Origin: Puniceicoccales bacterium
Lineage (GTDB): Bacteria > Verrucomicrobiota > Verrucomicrobiia > Opitutales > JAIRLM01
Direction: 5' to 3'
Assembly: GCA_031254835.1 (NCBI GenBank)
Contig: JAIRTQ010000002.1
Coordinates: 1-27,343 of the forward strand
DNA: 27,343 nt
Under the pieces are notes generated by a model that worked only from the letters and a program-made list of their open reading frames with translations, was not told the DNA's origin and ran no database searches. This document shows positions 16,943-23,928 of the stretch, piece by piece; position 1 is the first letter of the stretch; each line of letters starts with the position of its first letter. The translations under genes and the position numbers were made by a program.

Positions 16943-17552
16943 ATTTCTTTACGGAGATTGTGGGCCGTTCCGGCCGAGAAGCGACCGCGTCTGCCGGGAG
17001 AAAGTCGCCGAAGGCAAGGCAAGGGTGCACCGACGCCCCGCGACCGAGGACCGTTCCGGGCTGTAGAACGGAGTTGCAGCCCACCTGGGCTCCATCGCCT
17101 AGGAACGCGCCCAATTTCCGTAAATCCGTGTGCTGCGGGCCGCTCGGCAATTGGATGCGCGCCGATTGGCCATCAAGTCGCAAATTGGATAGGACGGCGC
17201 CGGCACCCAGATGGCTCGCGGACCCAAGAACGGAGTCGCCCACGTAGTTGAGGTGGGCAACGGTGGCGCCATCCATCAGAATTGAGCCTTTCACTTCACA
17301 GCTACTGCCTACGACGCAATTCGCACCTAGGAGTATGGGCGGCCGCAGGAAAGAAGACGGGCCCACCATCGCGCTGTGATGGACCACTATGCCCTTTGCC
17401 GGGGAAAAAAAATCTCTCCCTGCGCTCTTCGCAGTTACAGTATTTAGCGCCTCCTCGATGTGGGAAGGCCAGAGCCAGAAGGGCAGCCCCTCAAAAAATT
17501 CCTGCCACGGAGCGAGAGATCCCCAGGAGCCGAAAAGTTGAAATTCCTCCAT
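16896..17552 (-). CDS. Hexapeptide-repeat (left-handed beta-helix) acyltransferase, GlmU C-domain-like
   Basis: A 218-residue protein. After ~50 residues comes a run of hexapeptide-like repeats with small side chains (VVGSSCEVKGSILMDGA, then AHLNYVGDSVLGSASHLGAG). These match the acetyltransferase half of GlmU, in which HLxYxGDSxxGxxxNxGAG and NLRxDG are typical. KLGAFLGDGAQVGCNSVLQPG also fits. The nucleotidyltransferase half of GlmU is absent, so it is a stand-alone acyltransferase of the sugar-nucleotide type, probably for cell-envelope precursors. It may act with a separate uridylyltransferase. It starts close after the stop of the RodZ-like gene (4-base gap) and so is likely co-transcribed with it. 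Confidence 0.8.
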   Translation of the reverse strand: MEEFQLFGSWGSLAPWQEFFEGLPFWLWPSHIEEALNTVTAKSAGRDFFSPAKGIVVHHSAMVGPSSFLRPPILLGANCVVGSSCEVKGSILMDGATVAHLNYVGDSVLGSASHLGAGAVLSNLRLDGQSARIQLPSGPQHTDLRKLGAFLGDGAQVGCNSVLQPGTVLGRGASVHPCLAFGDFLPADAVASRPERPTISVKKSTRAEKGSGPRGADR

Positions 17553-17556
17553 GGCG

Positions 17557-18300
17557 CTAGAAGGAAACCTCCACCCAGCCGGCCCCAGTATTTTTGGGAT
17601 GGATGACCTCGCCCCCTTCTCTCTGAATCGTCAGCGCGTTACCATCCGAGTAGGAAATTTGCACATCTTCCCGGACGGAAACGGGCTCGCTGGTTCCCTT
17701 TTTCAGGGTGCCTGAAAAAATTTTCTGTTTCGAATTCTTTTCCCTTACTAGAACTTTGACCTCGTCTGACGCGCTGAGCGTCAGCTTTCGAATCGCATTT
17801 GGAGCCACGTAGACCACATCGGCGCTTTCCCCGCTTAGCAGCTCTTCCCATTCCAAGTCGCGACTCGTCGACGGCCGCAGAAAAAAGAAACCGATGAGGA
17901 GAAGAACCAGAGTTCCACCGCCGTAGGCCAGCCACCGCCGGTCCCTCAATTTTGCCCGCAAAAATGCCCGCCAATCGCGCCTACCCGTAGTCGCTTTCTC
18001 CGCTAAATTTTCATCTTCCGGCGTAACAGTTTCCGAAGACGACTCCTTTCTAGCGGCCGGCCGGTCCTTTTTTTCGTCGGCGCTACCCACCTGAGCGATA
18101 AACTTCGCCGGATCTAGTCCCAGGAACTGGGAATAAATTTTTAAAAGGCCCCGGCGATAGATGGCGGGCAAATCGAAATCGAACTGACTGTCCTCGAATC
18201 GCTGAAGACAGTCTTCCGGGATCTTCGTCTCGCTTTCTACCTGCTTTAGCGTGAGTTGCCTCTTTTCTCTCGCCTGCCGCAGCTGCTCTCCCAGATTCAT
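17557..18300 (-). CDS. rodZ: RodZ-like cell-shape protein (HTH, one membrane span, DUF4115-like tail)
   Basis: A 247-residue protein. Residues 1-70 are a helix-turn-helix of the HTH_25 type (GEQLRQAREKRQLTLKQVE, then YRRGLLKIYSQFLGLD). A basic stretch precedes a single membrane span (GGGTLVLLLIGFFFL). The periplasmic tail is beta-rich (RKLTLSASDEVKVLVREKN ... GTLKKGTSEPVSVRE), as in RodZ C-terminal domains. RodZ links MreB to the membrane and supports rod shape or, in chlamydiae, division. The frame is open upstream to 18357; two adjacent ATGs at 18303 and 18300 fit the family N-terminus. It heads a unit with the acyltransferase gene. mreB is not in the window. Confidence 0.85.
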   Translation of the reverse strand: MNLGEQLRQAREKRQLTLKQVESETKIPEDCLQRFEDSQFDFDLPAIYRRGLLKIYSQFLGLDPAKFIAQVGSADEKKDRPAARKESSSETVTPEDENLAEKATTGRRDWRAFLRAKLRDRRWLAYGGGTLVLLLIGFFFLRPSTSRDLEWEELLSGESADVVYVAPNAIRKLTLSASDEVKVLVREKNSKQKIFSGTLKKGTSEPVSVREDVQISYSDGNALTIQREGGEVIHPKNTGAGWVEVSF

Positions 18301-18451
18301 CATCACCACCAAGTGCAGACTAGCCCAACTGGACAGGATGGCGAATTTTTTTTGCAAATTATGTATGGCAAAGGCATTTTTTTACGGCGACGTGCTCTTT
18401 TCGCTGCGAAATTTTCTGGCAGCTCACCGGAGTCAGCGAGAAGGAAATTCC

Positions 18452-18480
18452 TTGACGGTATGGGCCGTTGGAACAACCAG
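18452..18480 (+). promoter_or_regulatory. Possible promoter of tRNA-Ala
   Basis: TTGACG at 18452-18457 is a good -35 box, 37 bases before the mature tRNA 5' end. The -10 position about 17 bases later (AACCAG) is poor, so this is tentative. Confidence 0.3.
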
Positions 18481-18488
18481 GAGCGGGT

Positions 18489-18564
18489 GGGGCTGTAGCT
18501 CAGTCGGTAGAGCGCGTCGTTCGCAATGACGAGGTTGTCGGTTCGATCCCGATCAGCTCCACCA
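18489..18564 (+). tRNA. tRNA-Ala (anticodon CGC)
   Basis: A full cloverleaf can be folded: acceptor GGGGCTG/CAGCTCC, D arm GCTC...GAGC, anticodon stem CGTCG/TGACG with loop TTCGCAA, and T arm TCGG-TTCGATC-CCGA. The anticodon CGC reads GCG. The acceptor has the G3-U70 pair that marks alanine tRNAs. A73 and an encoded CCA (18562-18564) are present. It points away from the sct genes, which end just beyond it on the other strand. Confidence 0.96.
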
Positions 18565-18597
18565 GTTTGCCGGCTTGCCTAAGCGGCGGCGAAAAAA

Positions 18598-19002
18598 CTA
18601 TCCCTGATTGCGGAAGAGGGTCTGTGTCCCCTGGGAAAGTTTGTCGGCCGCCTTTGCAGAGATGTCGTTCATGTAGGAGAGTTGGGTCATCTGGAACTGG
18701 ATATGAATTAGGTCCTGCATGCTAATACCTCCGCGGGCGACGATGCCGGAGATGTCATTGACGGCGCGGTCAAAGTTTTTGCGAAATTCAGTCAGGGGGT
18801 TCAGCATCCGTTTCGCGATTGACGCCGATTTGTCCGACGACGACGCAGCCGAACTGCTCTGTGCAGCGCCGGCTGAATCTAATTGGCCTAGAAGACGTCC
18901 CATATCCCCCGATTGAACGACGCCGAAAGATGCTCCCTCTTCCGGCGCGCCAGCACCCAGGGGGGTCATTGGACCGACCGGTGAAATTGCCGCATTAGAC
19001 AT
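18598..19002 (-). CDS. sctI: Type III secretion inner-rod protein SctI
   Basis: A 134-residue protein. The first ~60 residues are Gly/Ala/Ser-rich and unstructured. The C-terminal helix (ISMQDLIHIQFQMTQLSYMN, followed by DISAKAADKLSQGTQTLF) matches the YscI/HrpB inner-rod family, which forms the rod joining the export gate to the needle. AGGAGA lies upstream of ATG 19002. It is the last gene of the sctD-E-F-G-I row; the order is the same as chlamydial cdsD to cdsI. Its stop is 34 bases from the 3' end of tRNA-Ala. The usual downstream sctN-O-P-Q genes do not follow. Confidence 0.82.
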   Translation of the reverse strand: MSNAAISPVGPMTPLGAGAPEEGASFGVVQSGDMGRLLGQLDSAGAAQSSSAASSSDKSASIAKRMLNPLTEFRKNFDRAVNDISGIVARGGISMQDLIHIQFQMTQLSYMNDISAKAADKLSQGTQTLFRNQG

Positions 19003-19014
19003 ACTTGTGCTCTC

Positions 19015-19467
19015 CTAATTTCTTTTCCTGCGCAGGTAGTGAAAATCTTCCGTCTTCAGATGGCGGGCCAACTCCACCGCTCCGTCGTCAGAGCCGTCCG
19101 CGGTGACCTCATCCAAGAGCCGGTCACTGGCTTCCACCGCCCCACTCATGCGGAAAACCATAGCGGCGATCGCCTTTACCAGCTGATTGGCTGGATTGAT
19201 TTTGGCCGCCCGCTGGATCAACGTGTCGCAGGCGAGAGTCAATTTCCCTAGATTGAGTTGAGCCATGGCAAGGCCGATCAGCGGCAACTCTGAGTTAGGC
19301 CGGACGGCGGCGATGCCGGTAAAGATGACAGCCGCCTGGGACTGCCTACCTTGACCGCAGGCCACATAGCCCATGGCCATGAGCAGCTGCAGCCACTCCG
19401 TCTTCGCTTCGGCAAATTCCGCCGGAATGGCGTTGACGTAGAGACTATCCTCCTGCCCCACGGCCAC
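19015..19467 (-). CDS. sctG: Type III secretion needle chaperone SctG (TPR-type)
   Basis: A 150-residue, all-helical protein with TPR-like repeats (AMGYVACGQGRQSQAAVIF; LAMAQLNLGKLTLACDTLIQ). YscG/CdsG-type chaperones bind the needle protein together with SctE and stop it polymerising in the cytosol. It starts at GTG 19467 with AGGAG five bases upstream, only five bases after the needle-gene stop, so translation is closely linked to it. Identification rests on the fold type plus position between the needle and rod genes; sequence likeness alone would be weak. Confidence 0.75.
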   Translation of the reverse strand: MAVGQEDSLYVNAIPAEFAEAKTEWLQLLMAMGYVACGQGRQSQAAVIFTGIAAVRPNSELPLIGLAMAQLNLGKLTLACDTLIQRAAKINPANQLVKAIAAMVFRMSGAVEASDRLLDEVTADGSDDGAVELARHLKTEDFHYLRRKRN

Positions 19468-19472
19468 TACTC

Positions 19473-19781
19473 CTAGCGGATGGCCTGCGTGGTGCGGGAG
19501 AGGGCGTCGCCGGCGGCACGGAGCGTACCGCTCGCCAAGCCCGACGTCACGCCCCAGGACTGCACCATCCCTTGCACTCTCAGCAGCGCGCCTTGGTCGA
19601 TATTGCTACCAGTGGCGGCCAGATTCTCAATGGCCGTGTTTAGATCGCTCTCCTGGTCATGGACCACCTGCCCGAGAAGCTTATAGAGATTTTCCAGCGT
19701 GTAAACTCCACCGCCTTCGGTCGAAGGAAAAAGATCACCAGAAAAGTCCGGTATTCCACTGCCACTACCCCCGCTTGCCAT
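19473..19781 (-). CDS. sctF: Type III secretion needle protein SctF
   Basis: A small 102-residue protein with a Gly/Ser-rich N-terminus and two predicted helices joined by a short turn (YTLENLYKLLGQVVHDQESD; GALLRVQGMVQSWGVTSGLA). It ends in a helix (SRTTQAIR). This is the layout of YscF/MxiH/CdsF needle subunits, which polymerise into the extracellular needle. AAGGAGGA before ATG 19781 is the best ribosome binding site in the block, fitting a high-copy subunit. Slightly longer than most needle proteins (80-90 residues) because of the N-terminal tail. Confidence 0.8.
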   Translation of the reverse strand: MASGGSGSGIPDFSGDLFPSTEGGGVYTLENLYKLLGQVVHDQESDLNTAIENLAATGSNIDQGALLRVQGMVQSWGVTSGLASGTLRAAGDALSRTTQAIR

Positions 19782-19825
19782 AGCATTTCCTCCTTACTGA
19801 TTATGTAGCTGATCAAATTTCTCAG

Positions 19826-20059
19826 TCAACCTCTAAAATTTTTTACTACCCCGATTGCCGCAAGAAAACTCTTTTTTAGCGCTCCATAGGCGGCGAAGCG
19901 CTGCTGATCTAGGCCGCTCATCAAGATACGATTTACCTGGCCTAAGCCATCCATGAGTTGCTCTAGCACCTCCCGACGGCGAACGGAATTGCGCAACTCT
20001 CGCTCCAGTGGAACGAGGGTCGCCGTCTCCGCATTTTTTGCTTGAGCGGTACCGTTCAT
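19826..20059 (-). CDS. sctE: Type III secretion needle co-chaperone SctE
   Basis: A 77-residue helical protein with charged, coiled-coil-like helices (LERELRNSVRRREVLEQLMD; GLDQQRFAAYGALKKSFLAA). YscE/CdsE proteins are of this size and act with SctG to hold the needle subunit. Its ATG overlaps the sctD stop by four bases (ATGA), showing translational coupling. The call depends mainly on size, helical nature and position between sctD and sctF. Confidence 0.7.
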   Translation of the reverse strand: MNGTAQAKNAETATLVPLERELRNSVRRREVLEQLMDGLGQVNRILMSGLDQQRFAAYGALKKSFLAAIGVVKNFRG

Positions 20060-21426
20060 CGAAGCCCATCCAGCCGCATGTTGATGCGGCGACCTTCCCG
20101 GCTAAAAGAAAGTCCATCCGCCGTAATTCCATCCATTCGCCACCCGCTTGGCAGAAAAGCGCCGTTGAAGTACTTTCTCCCGTCTCCCGTCGCAACCCAG
20201 CTCAACCCACCGGAGCCGATAGTGATGGAGCGTATGGGTTCCGGAAAAAAGGCGTTTATCGAAGTTTCTGTCTGCGCTGAAAGGGTCTGCACGTCAAATT
20301 CGAGGGCGACATGGTTGGAGAAGGTCTGAATGAAATCTTCCGCCGCCGATTTCCACTGCTCCATCTGCAGAGCGCTGATTTTTCCTTGAAAAAATATTTT
20401 CTCTTCCATCGGAAGGACTGTGATTTGGCGCGCGAGGCCATGGCGTCCGAGCATTTCTCGGGTAGACTCGAGCACCTGACTTGGCGTTAGCACGTCGTTT
20501 TGGATTTTCCGTACCCCGGGCACGTCCGTGGAAATACGGGAGCGTACTTTTTGCCAGGCATCTTCGTCATAGACATAGCCTTCGATGACATAGGCTCCAG
20601 GCTGCATCTGAATGATTTGCAAACGACATCCGCTCATAGTGCGGAGCAAGTCTTCCACGGCGGATGTGACCCGTTCCTGACTACGAACGACGCAGTGAAC
20701 GGACGGGTAGGCAGCTTGCAAAATGGTGCGTAGGTCACGTAAGTCAATGTTTGTGGGAACATAGCCATCTACCACCACCTGTCCCCGTTCGGCGCGAACC
20801 GTTACGGCTGGAAACTGTTCCATGGTAGCTAATTGCGTTCGAACTGCCTTTTCTATGTCCGCCGGGCCTATTTGTCTTTTTTTGGGCCAGCACAAAATGG
20901 CCAGCATGGCCACCAGAAATATTCCACCCACAAAAATCAACAGCCTCGCGCGCCTTTTCCGCCGCCGTGCCGTCTCCACTTCTCTTCGGGCTGCCCGCAG
21001 CGTAGCAGGTTCCGCGCTAAGATCCGCCTTTCCAAAGATTTCTTTCGGCACTTCGCTTTCTTCGACCTCCAGATTAGGCACATCGTTGGGGCCGTAGTTC
21101 GACCATTCGCCATCGATGGGACCGATGAGGATATGGGTGGCTCCCACGGTGACGAACTGAAAGTCGCCGACAACCGTCGGATTTTCCCCTTGGAGCAGTT
21201 TGCCATTAAGGAACGTTTTCCCGCTCAGTGATTTTACAAAAACTTGGCCCTTGTCATAGGTAAGTTCCGCATGGAGGGGCTGCACAAGTGCGTCCGATAG
21301 AAGTAGCTCCGCCCCATCGCCGCTGCCCAACGTGAGACGCGCGTCGTTCCCATCCATTTCCACCTCAGCACCGGCGTGCGGGCCGGTGATGAGCTTGACT
21401 CGGTAAGACGCTCCACCTTTCACCAT
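20056..21426 (-). CDS. sctD: Type III secretion inner-membrane ring protein SctD (FHA domain)
   Basis: A 456-residue protein. Residues ~8-102 form an FHA domain (RLTLGSGDGAELLLSDALVQ, then HAELTYDKGQVFVKSLSGKT and FLNGKLL). A basic stretch RRRKRRAR leads into a single membrane span at ~161-180 (LLIFVGGIFLVAMLAILCW). The periplasmic part has BON-like units (VRAERGQVVVDGYVPTNIDL; QPGAYVIEGYVYDEDAWQKV), as in YscD/PrgH/CdsD. SctD forms the outer of the two inner-membrane rings. Chlamydial CdsD also has FHA and BON parts but is much longer (about 830 residues). It is the first gene of the block and has no obvious Shine-Dalgarno sequence. The FHA domain may bind phosphothreonine on a partner; this is an inference. 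Confidence 0.9.
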   Translation of the reverse strand: MVKGGASYRVKLITGPHAGAEVEMDGNDARLTLGSGDGAELLLSDALVQPLHAELTYDKGQVFVKSLSGKTFLNGKLLQGENPTVVGDFQFVTVGATHILIGPIDGEWSNYGPNDVPNLEVEESEVPKEIFGKADLSAEPATLRAARREVETARRRKRRARLLIFVGGIFLVAMLAILCWPKKRQIGPADIEKAVRTQLATMEQFPAVTVRAERGQVVVDGYVPTNIDLRDLRTILQAAYPSVHCVVRSQERVTSAVEDLLRTMSGCRLQIIQMQPGAYVIEGYVYDEDAWQKVRSRISTDVPGVRKIQNDVLTPSQVLESTREMLGRHGLARQITVLPMEEKIFFQGKISALQMEQWKSAAEDFIQTFSNHVALEFDVQTLSAQTETSINAFFPEPIRSITIGSGGLSWVATGDGRKYFNGAFLPSGWRMDGITADGLSFSREGRRINMRLDGLR

Positions 21427-21517
21427 CTACAGGCGTAGTCTGGAAGCCGATGATGATACTGTCAAACGAAATGACCAGCCGCGGCACTTTTTGCGTTTTT
21501 TTTGAAAAAGTTCGTCA

Positions 21518-21546
21518 TTGACTCGCAGCACCCCGTTACTTGGAAA
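21518..21546 (+). promoter_or_regulatory. Possible promoter of tRNA-Val
   Basis: TTGACT at 21518-21523 is a near-consensus -35 box, 43 bases before the tRNA. The -10 region 17 bases later (TGGAAA) is weak. A -35-like box at a similar distance precedes tRNA-Ala. Confidence 0.3.
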
Positions 21547-21560
21547 TGCCGCGTCGGCTA

Positions 21561-21637
21561 GGGGGGTTAGCTCAGTTGGTTAGAGCGCCGGTATCACACA
21601 CCGGAGGTCGACGGTTCGAGCCCGTCACCTCCCACCA
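21561..21637 (+). tRNA. tRNA-Val (anticodon CAC)
   Basis: A complete cloverleaf: acceptor GGGGGGT/ACCTCCC (one G-U pair), D arm GCTC...GAGC, anticodon stem CCGGT/ACCGG with loop ATCACAC, and T arm GACGG-TTCGAGC-CCGTC. The anticodon CAC reads GUG. A73 and an encoded CCA are at 21634-21637. It lies on the opposite strand from sctD and just upstream of it. Confidence 0.96.
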
Positions 21638-21662
21638 GGAAGTCGATCTTTTGCGGCGCCCA

Positions 21663-22256
21663 TCAGTTTGCTTCTGCCACCGATCTTTTCCGCTTTTTCG
21701 CTTTTCCCGCGCGAAGTGTGTCAATGTGCTGCTGGATTAGGGCGGCCTCCTCGTAGCGCTCTTCGGTGACTGCCAGGGAAAGAAGTAGTCCCAATTCGCG
21801 CGGATCCCGGGGAAGACGTTCCTGTAGATCCCCGGCAGCCATGGCTGAAGAGCGATCCCATTCAACCGCTGCCGTGCGCAGAAATATTGTGCGCGACTGC
21901 GGCCTTTTTCCGCAGTGTTCTTTGCCCCTCTGAATGCGGCGCAAAAGAGAATTCAGCAGTGAAGAAAACGTTTCATAGCAGCGCTCACAGCCAAAAGTTT
22001 TTCGCTTCAGGAGTTCGGCACCGCTAAGGCCGCAACCGGCGCAGGTGGTCTGGACTACGGAATCGGGACTATGCTGGCCTTGGAAAAGATCGGCACCCAG
22101 CAGCATCTCCGTTGGGGAGCCAATCTCGTCCACGACGCCCTTCGCCCTTGCGCAGGCGGCGCAAAAATTAATTCGTGAAGTGGTGCCATCGCACACACGC
22201 ACAAGGTGAACGGTTGCCGGCGCTCCACAGCAATCGCATCTCAGCAGCCGGGCCAT
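21663..22256 (-). CDS. McsA-like zinc-finger protein with UVR motif
   Basis: Residues 1-110 carry four CxxC pairs (CDCCGAPATVHL, CAACA, CAGCG, CERCY), the layout of McsA, which binds zinc. The C-terminal part (LSLAVTEERYEEAALIQQHI) is the UvrB/UvrC motif, also typical of McsA. In Firmicutes McsA activates the arginine kinase McsB next to clpC/ctsR; no such genes are here, so the role is open. The frame extends to a TTG at 22301 that overlaps the infC stop (TTGA), and to ATG 22277; ATG 22256 was chosen because the family N-terminus starts just before the first CxxC. It is in one transcription unit with infC. Confidence 0.78.
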   Translation of the reverse strand: MARLLRCDCCGAPATVHLVRVCDGTTSRINFCAACARAKGVVDEIGSPTEMLLGADLFQGQHSPDSVVQTTCAGCGLSGAELLKRKTFGCERCYETFSSLLNSLLRRIQRGKEHCGKRPQSRTIFLRTAAVEWDRSSAMAAGDLQERLPRDPRELGLLLSLAVTEERYEEAALIQQHIDTLRAGKAKKRKRSVAEAN

Positions 22257-22297
22257 GTCTGGGTTGTAGTAGACCATAAATTTTCCGAAAAGGCGAG

Positions 22298-23002
22298 TCA
22301 AATCGACGGAAGACCTCCGAAACCATTCACTTCTAAGACACTATTTTTTATTTGGTCAAGATCATGGAAAGGCTGCCCGGCAATGGACCCATCCCTGCCG
22401 TTCATGTCCTCTGACGGAGATCGTTTTCTCGCCTTTCCAACTCGTGGAGAAATCATTGCGCTAATTGTACGTCCCGCCAGACGCGGGGTGGAGTCTGCCG
22501 TACCGAACTCTTTGAGGTCGCCAATGGCACGGTCAACGACTTGAAATCCCAACTCTTGGTGGGCCATTTCTCTCCCGCGGAACATCAGCGTAAGTTTTAG
22601 TTTAAAGCCTTGGGATAGAAACTCTTGCCCGCGCCGAATTTTCGTATTGTAGTCGCCAACATCCACGGACGGACGAAATTTCATTTCTTTGGTCTTGGAC
22701 GCGTTAGATTTTTGCTGTCCTTTGGATTTTTTTTCCTCGTCATATTTGAATTTGCCGTAGTCTAAAATACGACAAACCGGCGGGTTAACTGTGGCAGCCA
22801 CCTCAATGAGATCCAAGCCGAGAGCCCGTGCCCGCGCGAGCGCGTCCCGGGTAGCCATGACGCCAAGCTGAGCCCCATCGGGACCGATTACCCGCACTTC
22901 CGGGACCCGGATGCGTTCATTTCGACGGGGCCCGCGGTCAAAGCGACCGCGCCCAAAATCTTTTTTCTTTCCGCCGATTTTTTTCGGAAATGCGTTAACC
23001 AT
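22298..23002 (-). CDS. infC: Translation initiation factor IF-3 with C-terminal extension
   Basis: IF-3 binds the 30S subunit, checks initiator tRNA and blocks early 50S joining. The core (residues ~31-186) is clear: RVIGPDGAQLGVMATRDAL, NPPVCRILDYGKFKY, MKFRPSVDVGDYNTK and FRGREMAHQELG. At 234 residues it is longer than the usual ~175-180. A basic 30-residue N-terminal tail (KKIGGKKKDFGRGRFDRGPR) and a ~48-residue C-terminal tail after SAMISP account for the difference. It starts with a normal ATG (23002) rather than the rare AUU of many infC genes, so classic AUU autoregulation is not expected. rpmI and rplT, its usual partners, are absent. Confidence 0.95.
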   Translation of the reverse strand: MVNAFPKKIGGKKKDFGRGRFDRGPRRNERIRVPEVRVIGPDGAQLGVMATRDALARARALGLDLIEVAATVNPPVCRILDYGKFKYDEEKKSKGQQKSNASKTKEMKFRPSVDVGDYNTKIRRGQEFLSQGFKLKLTLMFRGREMAHQELGFQVVDRAIGDLKEFGTADSTPRLAGRTISAMISPRVGKARKRSPSEDMNGRDGSIAGQPFHDLDQIKNSVLEVNGFGGLPSI

Positions 23003-23151
23003 GGATCCCTGCCATTCTTGCGATGGATTCGTACGCCATCGGTGGGCCTTCTAGGAACCCGCTCGCAATCGGCAAGATTTTTTCGTCCGGTGGCTGTTCG
23101 AGATTTTTTTGTTGCCCGGGCAAGTGGGCGTCCCCCATTAGGAGTGTTCCT

Positions 23152-23709
23152 ATGGCGTCGCCGACAGAGATCCGCAAGGGCCGCGTACTTTTACATGATG
23201 GCGTGCCCCACCTAGTTACCGAGATGCAGCACCGCACGCAGGGCCGCCAGGCCGGCTTTGTGCAGGTGGTGATGCGAAACTTGCGTACGGGCATGGCTAC
23301 CAACACGAAAATTCGCACAACGGAAAATGTGGAGTTTTGCTTTCTCGAGCGCCGACAGTTAGAATTCTCCTATCGGGACGGTGATGAATTTCATTTTGTT
23401 CATCCGGAAACATTTGAGGATACTGCCATCGGTCGTGATTTAGCGGCCGAAATGGTGCCCTATTTGGTTGAAAATGTTTCCTATGATGTACTCTTTATTG
23501 ACGGGAAAGCCATCGGCATAGAGCTGCCAGCCGCCGTGGAGATGGCGGTGAAAGAATCGCCGGAAGGAATTCGAGGCGATTCGGCCTCCAATGTCATGAA
23601 GCCGGCCACGATGGAAACAGATTTGATCGTGCAGGTGCCACTTTTTGTCAAGGTTGGCGACCGCATTCGGATTGGAACTGAAAAGGGTAACTACCTTGGT
23701 CGAGCTTAG
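23152..23709 (+). CDS. efp: Elongation factor P (Arg-type)
   Basis: EF-P relieves ribosomes stalled at proline runs. The 185 residues are the normal size, with the KOW-like domain I (IRKGRVLLHDGVPHLVTEMQ) and two OB domains (VPYLVENVSYDVLFIDGKAI; MKPATMETDLIVQVPLFVK) ending YLGRA. The tip residue that is modified in other species is R32 (TQGRQAG), not Lys, as in the EF-Ps rhamnosylated by EarP. ATG 23152 has TAGGAG at about 8 bases; the frame opens earlier at 23023, but that part is not EF-P-like. It is divergent from infC across ~150 bp. No earP or epmA is in the window. Confidence 0.95.
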   Translation: MASPTEIRKGRVLLHDGVPHLVTEMQHRTQGRQAGFVQVVMRNLRTGMATNTKIRTTENVEFCFLERRQLEFSYRDGDEFHFVHPETFEDTAIGRDLAAEMVPYLVENVSYDVLFIDGKAIGIELPAAVEMAVKESPEGIRGDSASNVMKPATMETDLIVQVPLFVKVGDRIRIGTEKGNYLGRA

Positions 23710-23800
23710 AGAAAAAAGAAACGGAAATGGTGGAAAAAAGCTTTACTTCTTCCGTTCGCCACAGAGCTTGGGCTGACGGAACCGCATTGGGTTTACTTAC

Positions 23801-23902
23801 ATGGGAAATTTGAAAAAGCAGCGGCGTTTGAAGATGAACAAGCATAAACGCCGGAAGAGGTCTCGGCTTATGCGACACAAAAAGCGCACGTGGGGCTCTT
23901 AA
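23801..23902 (+). CDS. Tiny basic ribosomal protein of the bS22 / AURKAIP1-COX24 type
   Basis: A 33-residue, extremely basic peptide (MGNLKKQRRLKMNKHKRRKR followed by SRLMRHKKRTWGS) encoded 91 bases after efp. The pattern KKxRRxKMxKHKxRKRxRxxRxKKR is that of the COX24 C-terminal domain family. In mycobacteria the same family is the 30S protein bS22, which sits close to the decoding centre. No clear Shine-Dalgarno sequence precedes ATG 23801. It is short enough to be missed by standard gene calling. The ribosomal role is inferred from the family. Confidence 0.82.
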   Translation: MGNLKKQRRLKMNKHKRRKRSRLMRHKKRTWGS

Positions 23903-23928
23903 GTAGGTTTTGTCCGCGTGGGTCCTAC

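Noticed and set aside
18489..21637. Attachment-site repeats at the two tRNA 3' ends flanking the sct block
   Set aside because: The similarity between the 3' ends is only the shared T-loop and CCA of tRNAs. No longer direct repeat and no integrase were seen.
23023..23151. N-terminal extension of EF-P
   Set aside because: The extra residues do not match EF-P, and TAGGAG precedes ATG 23152.
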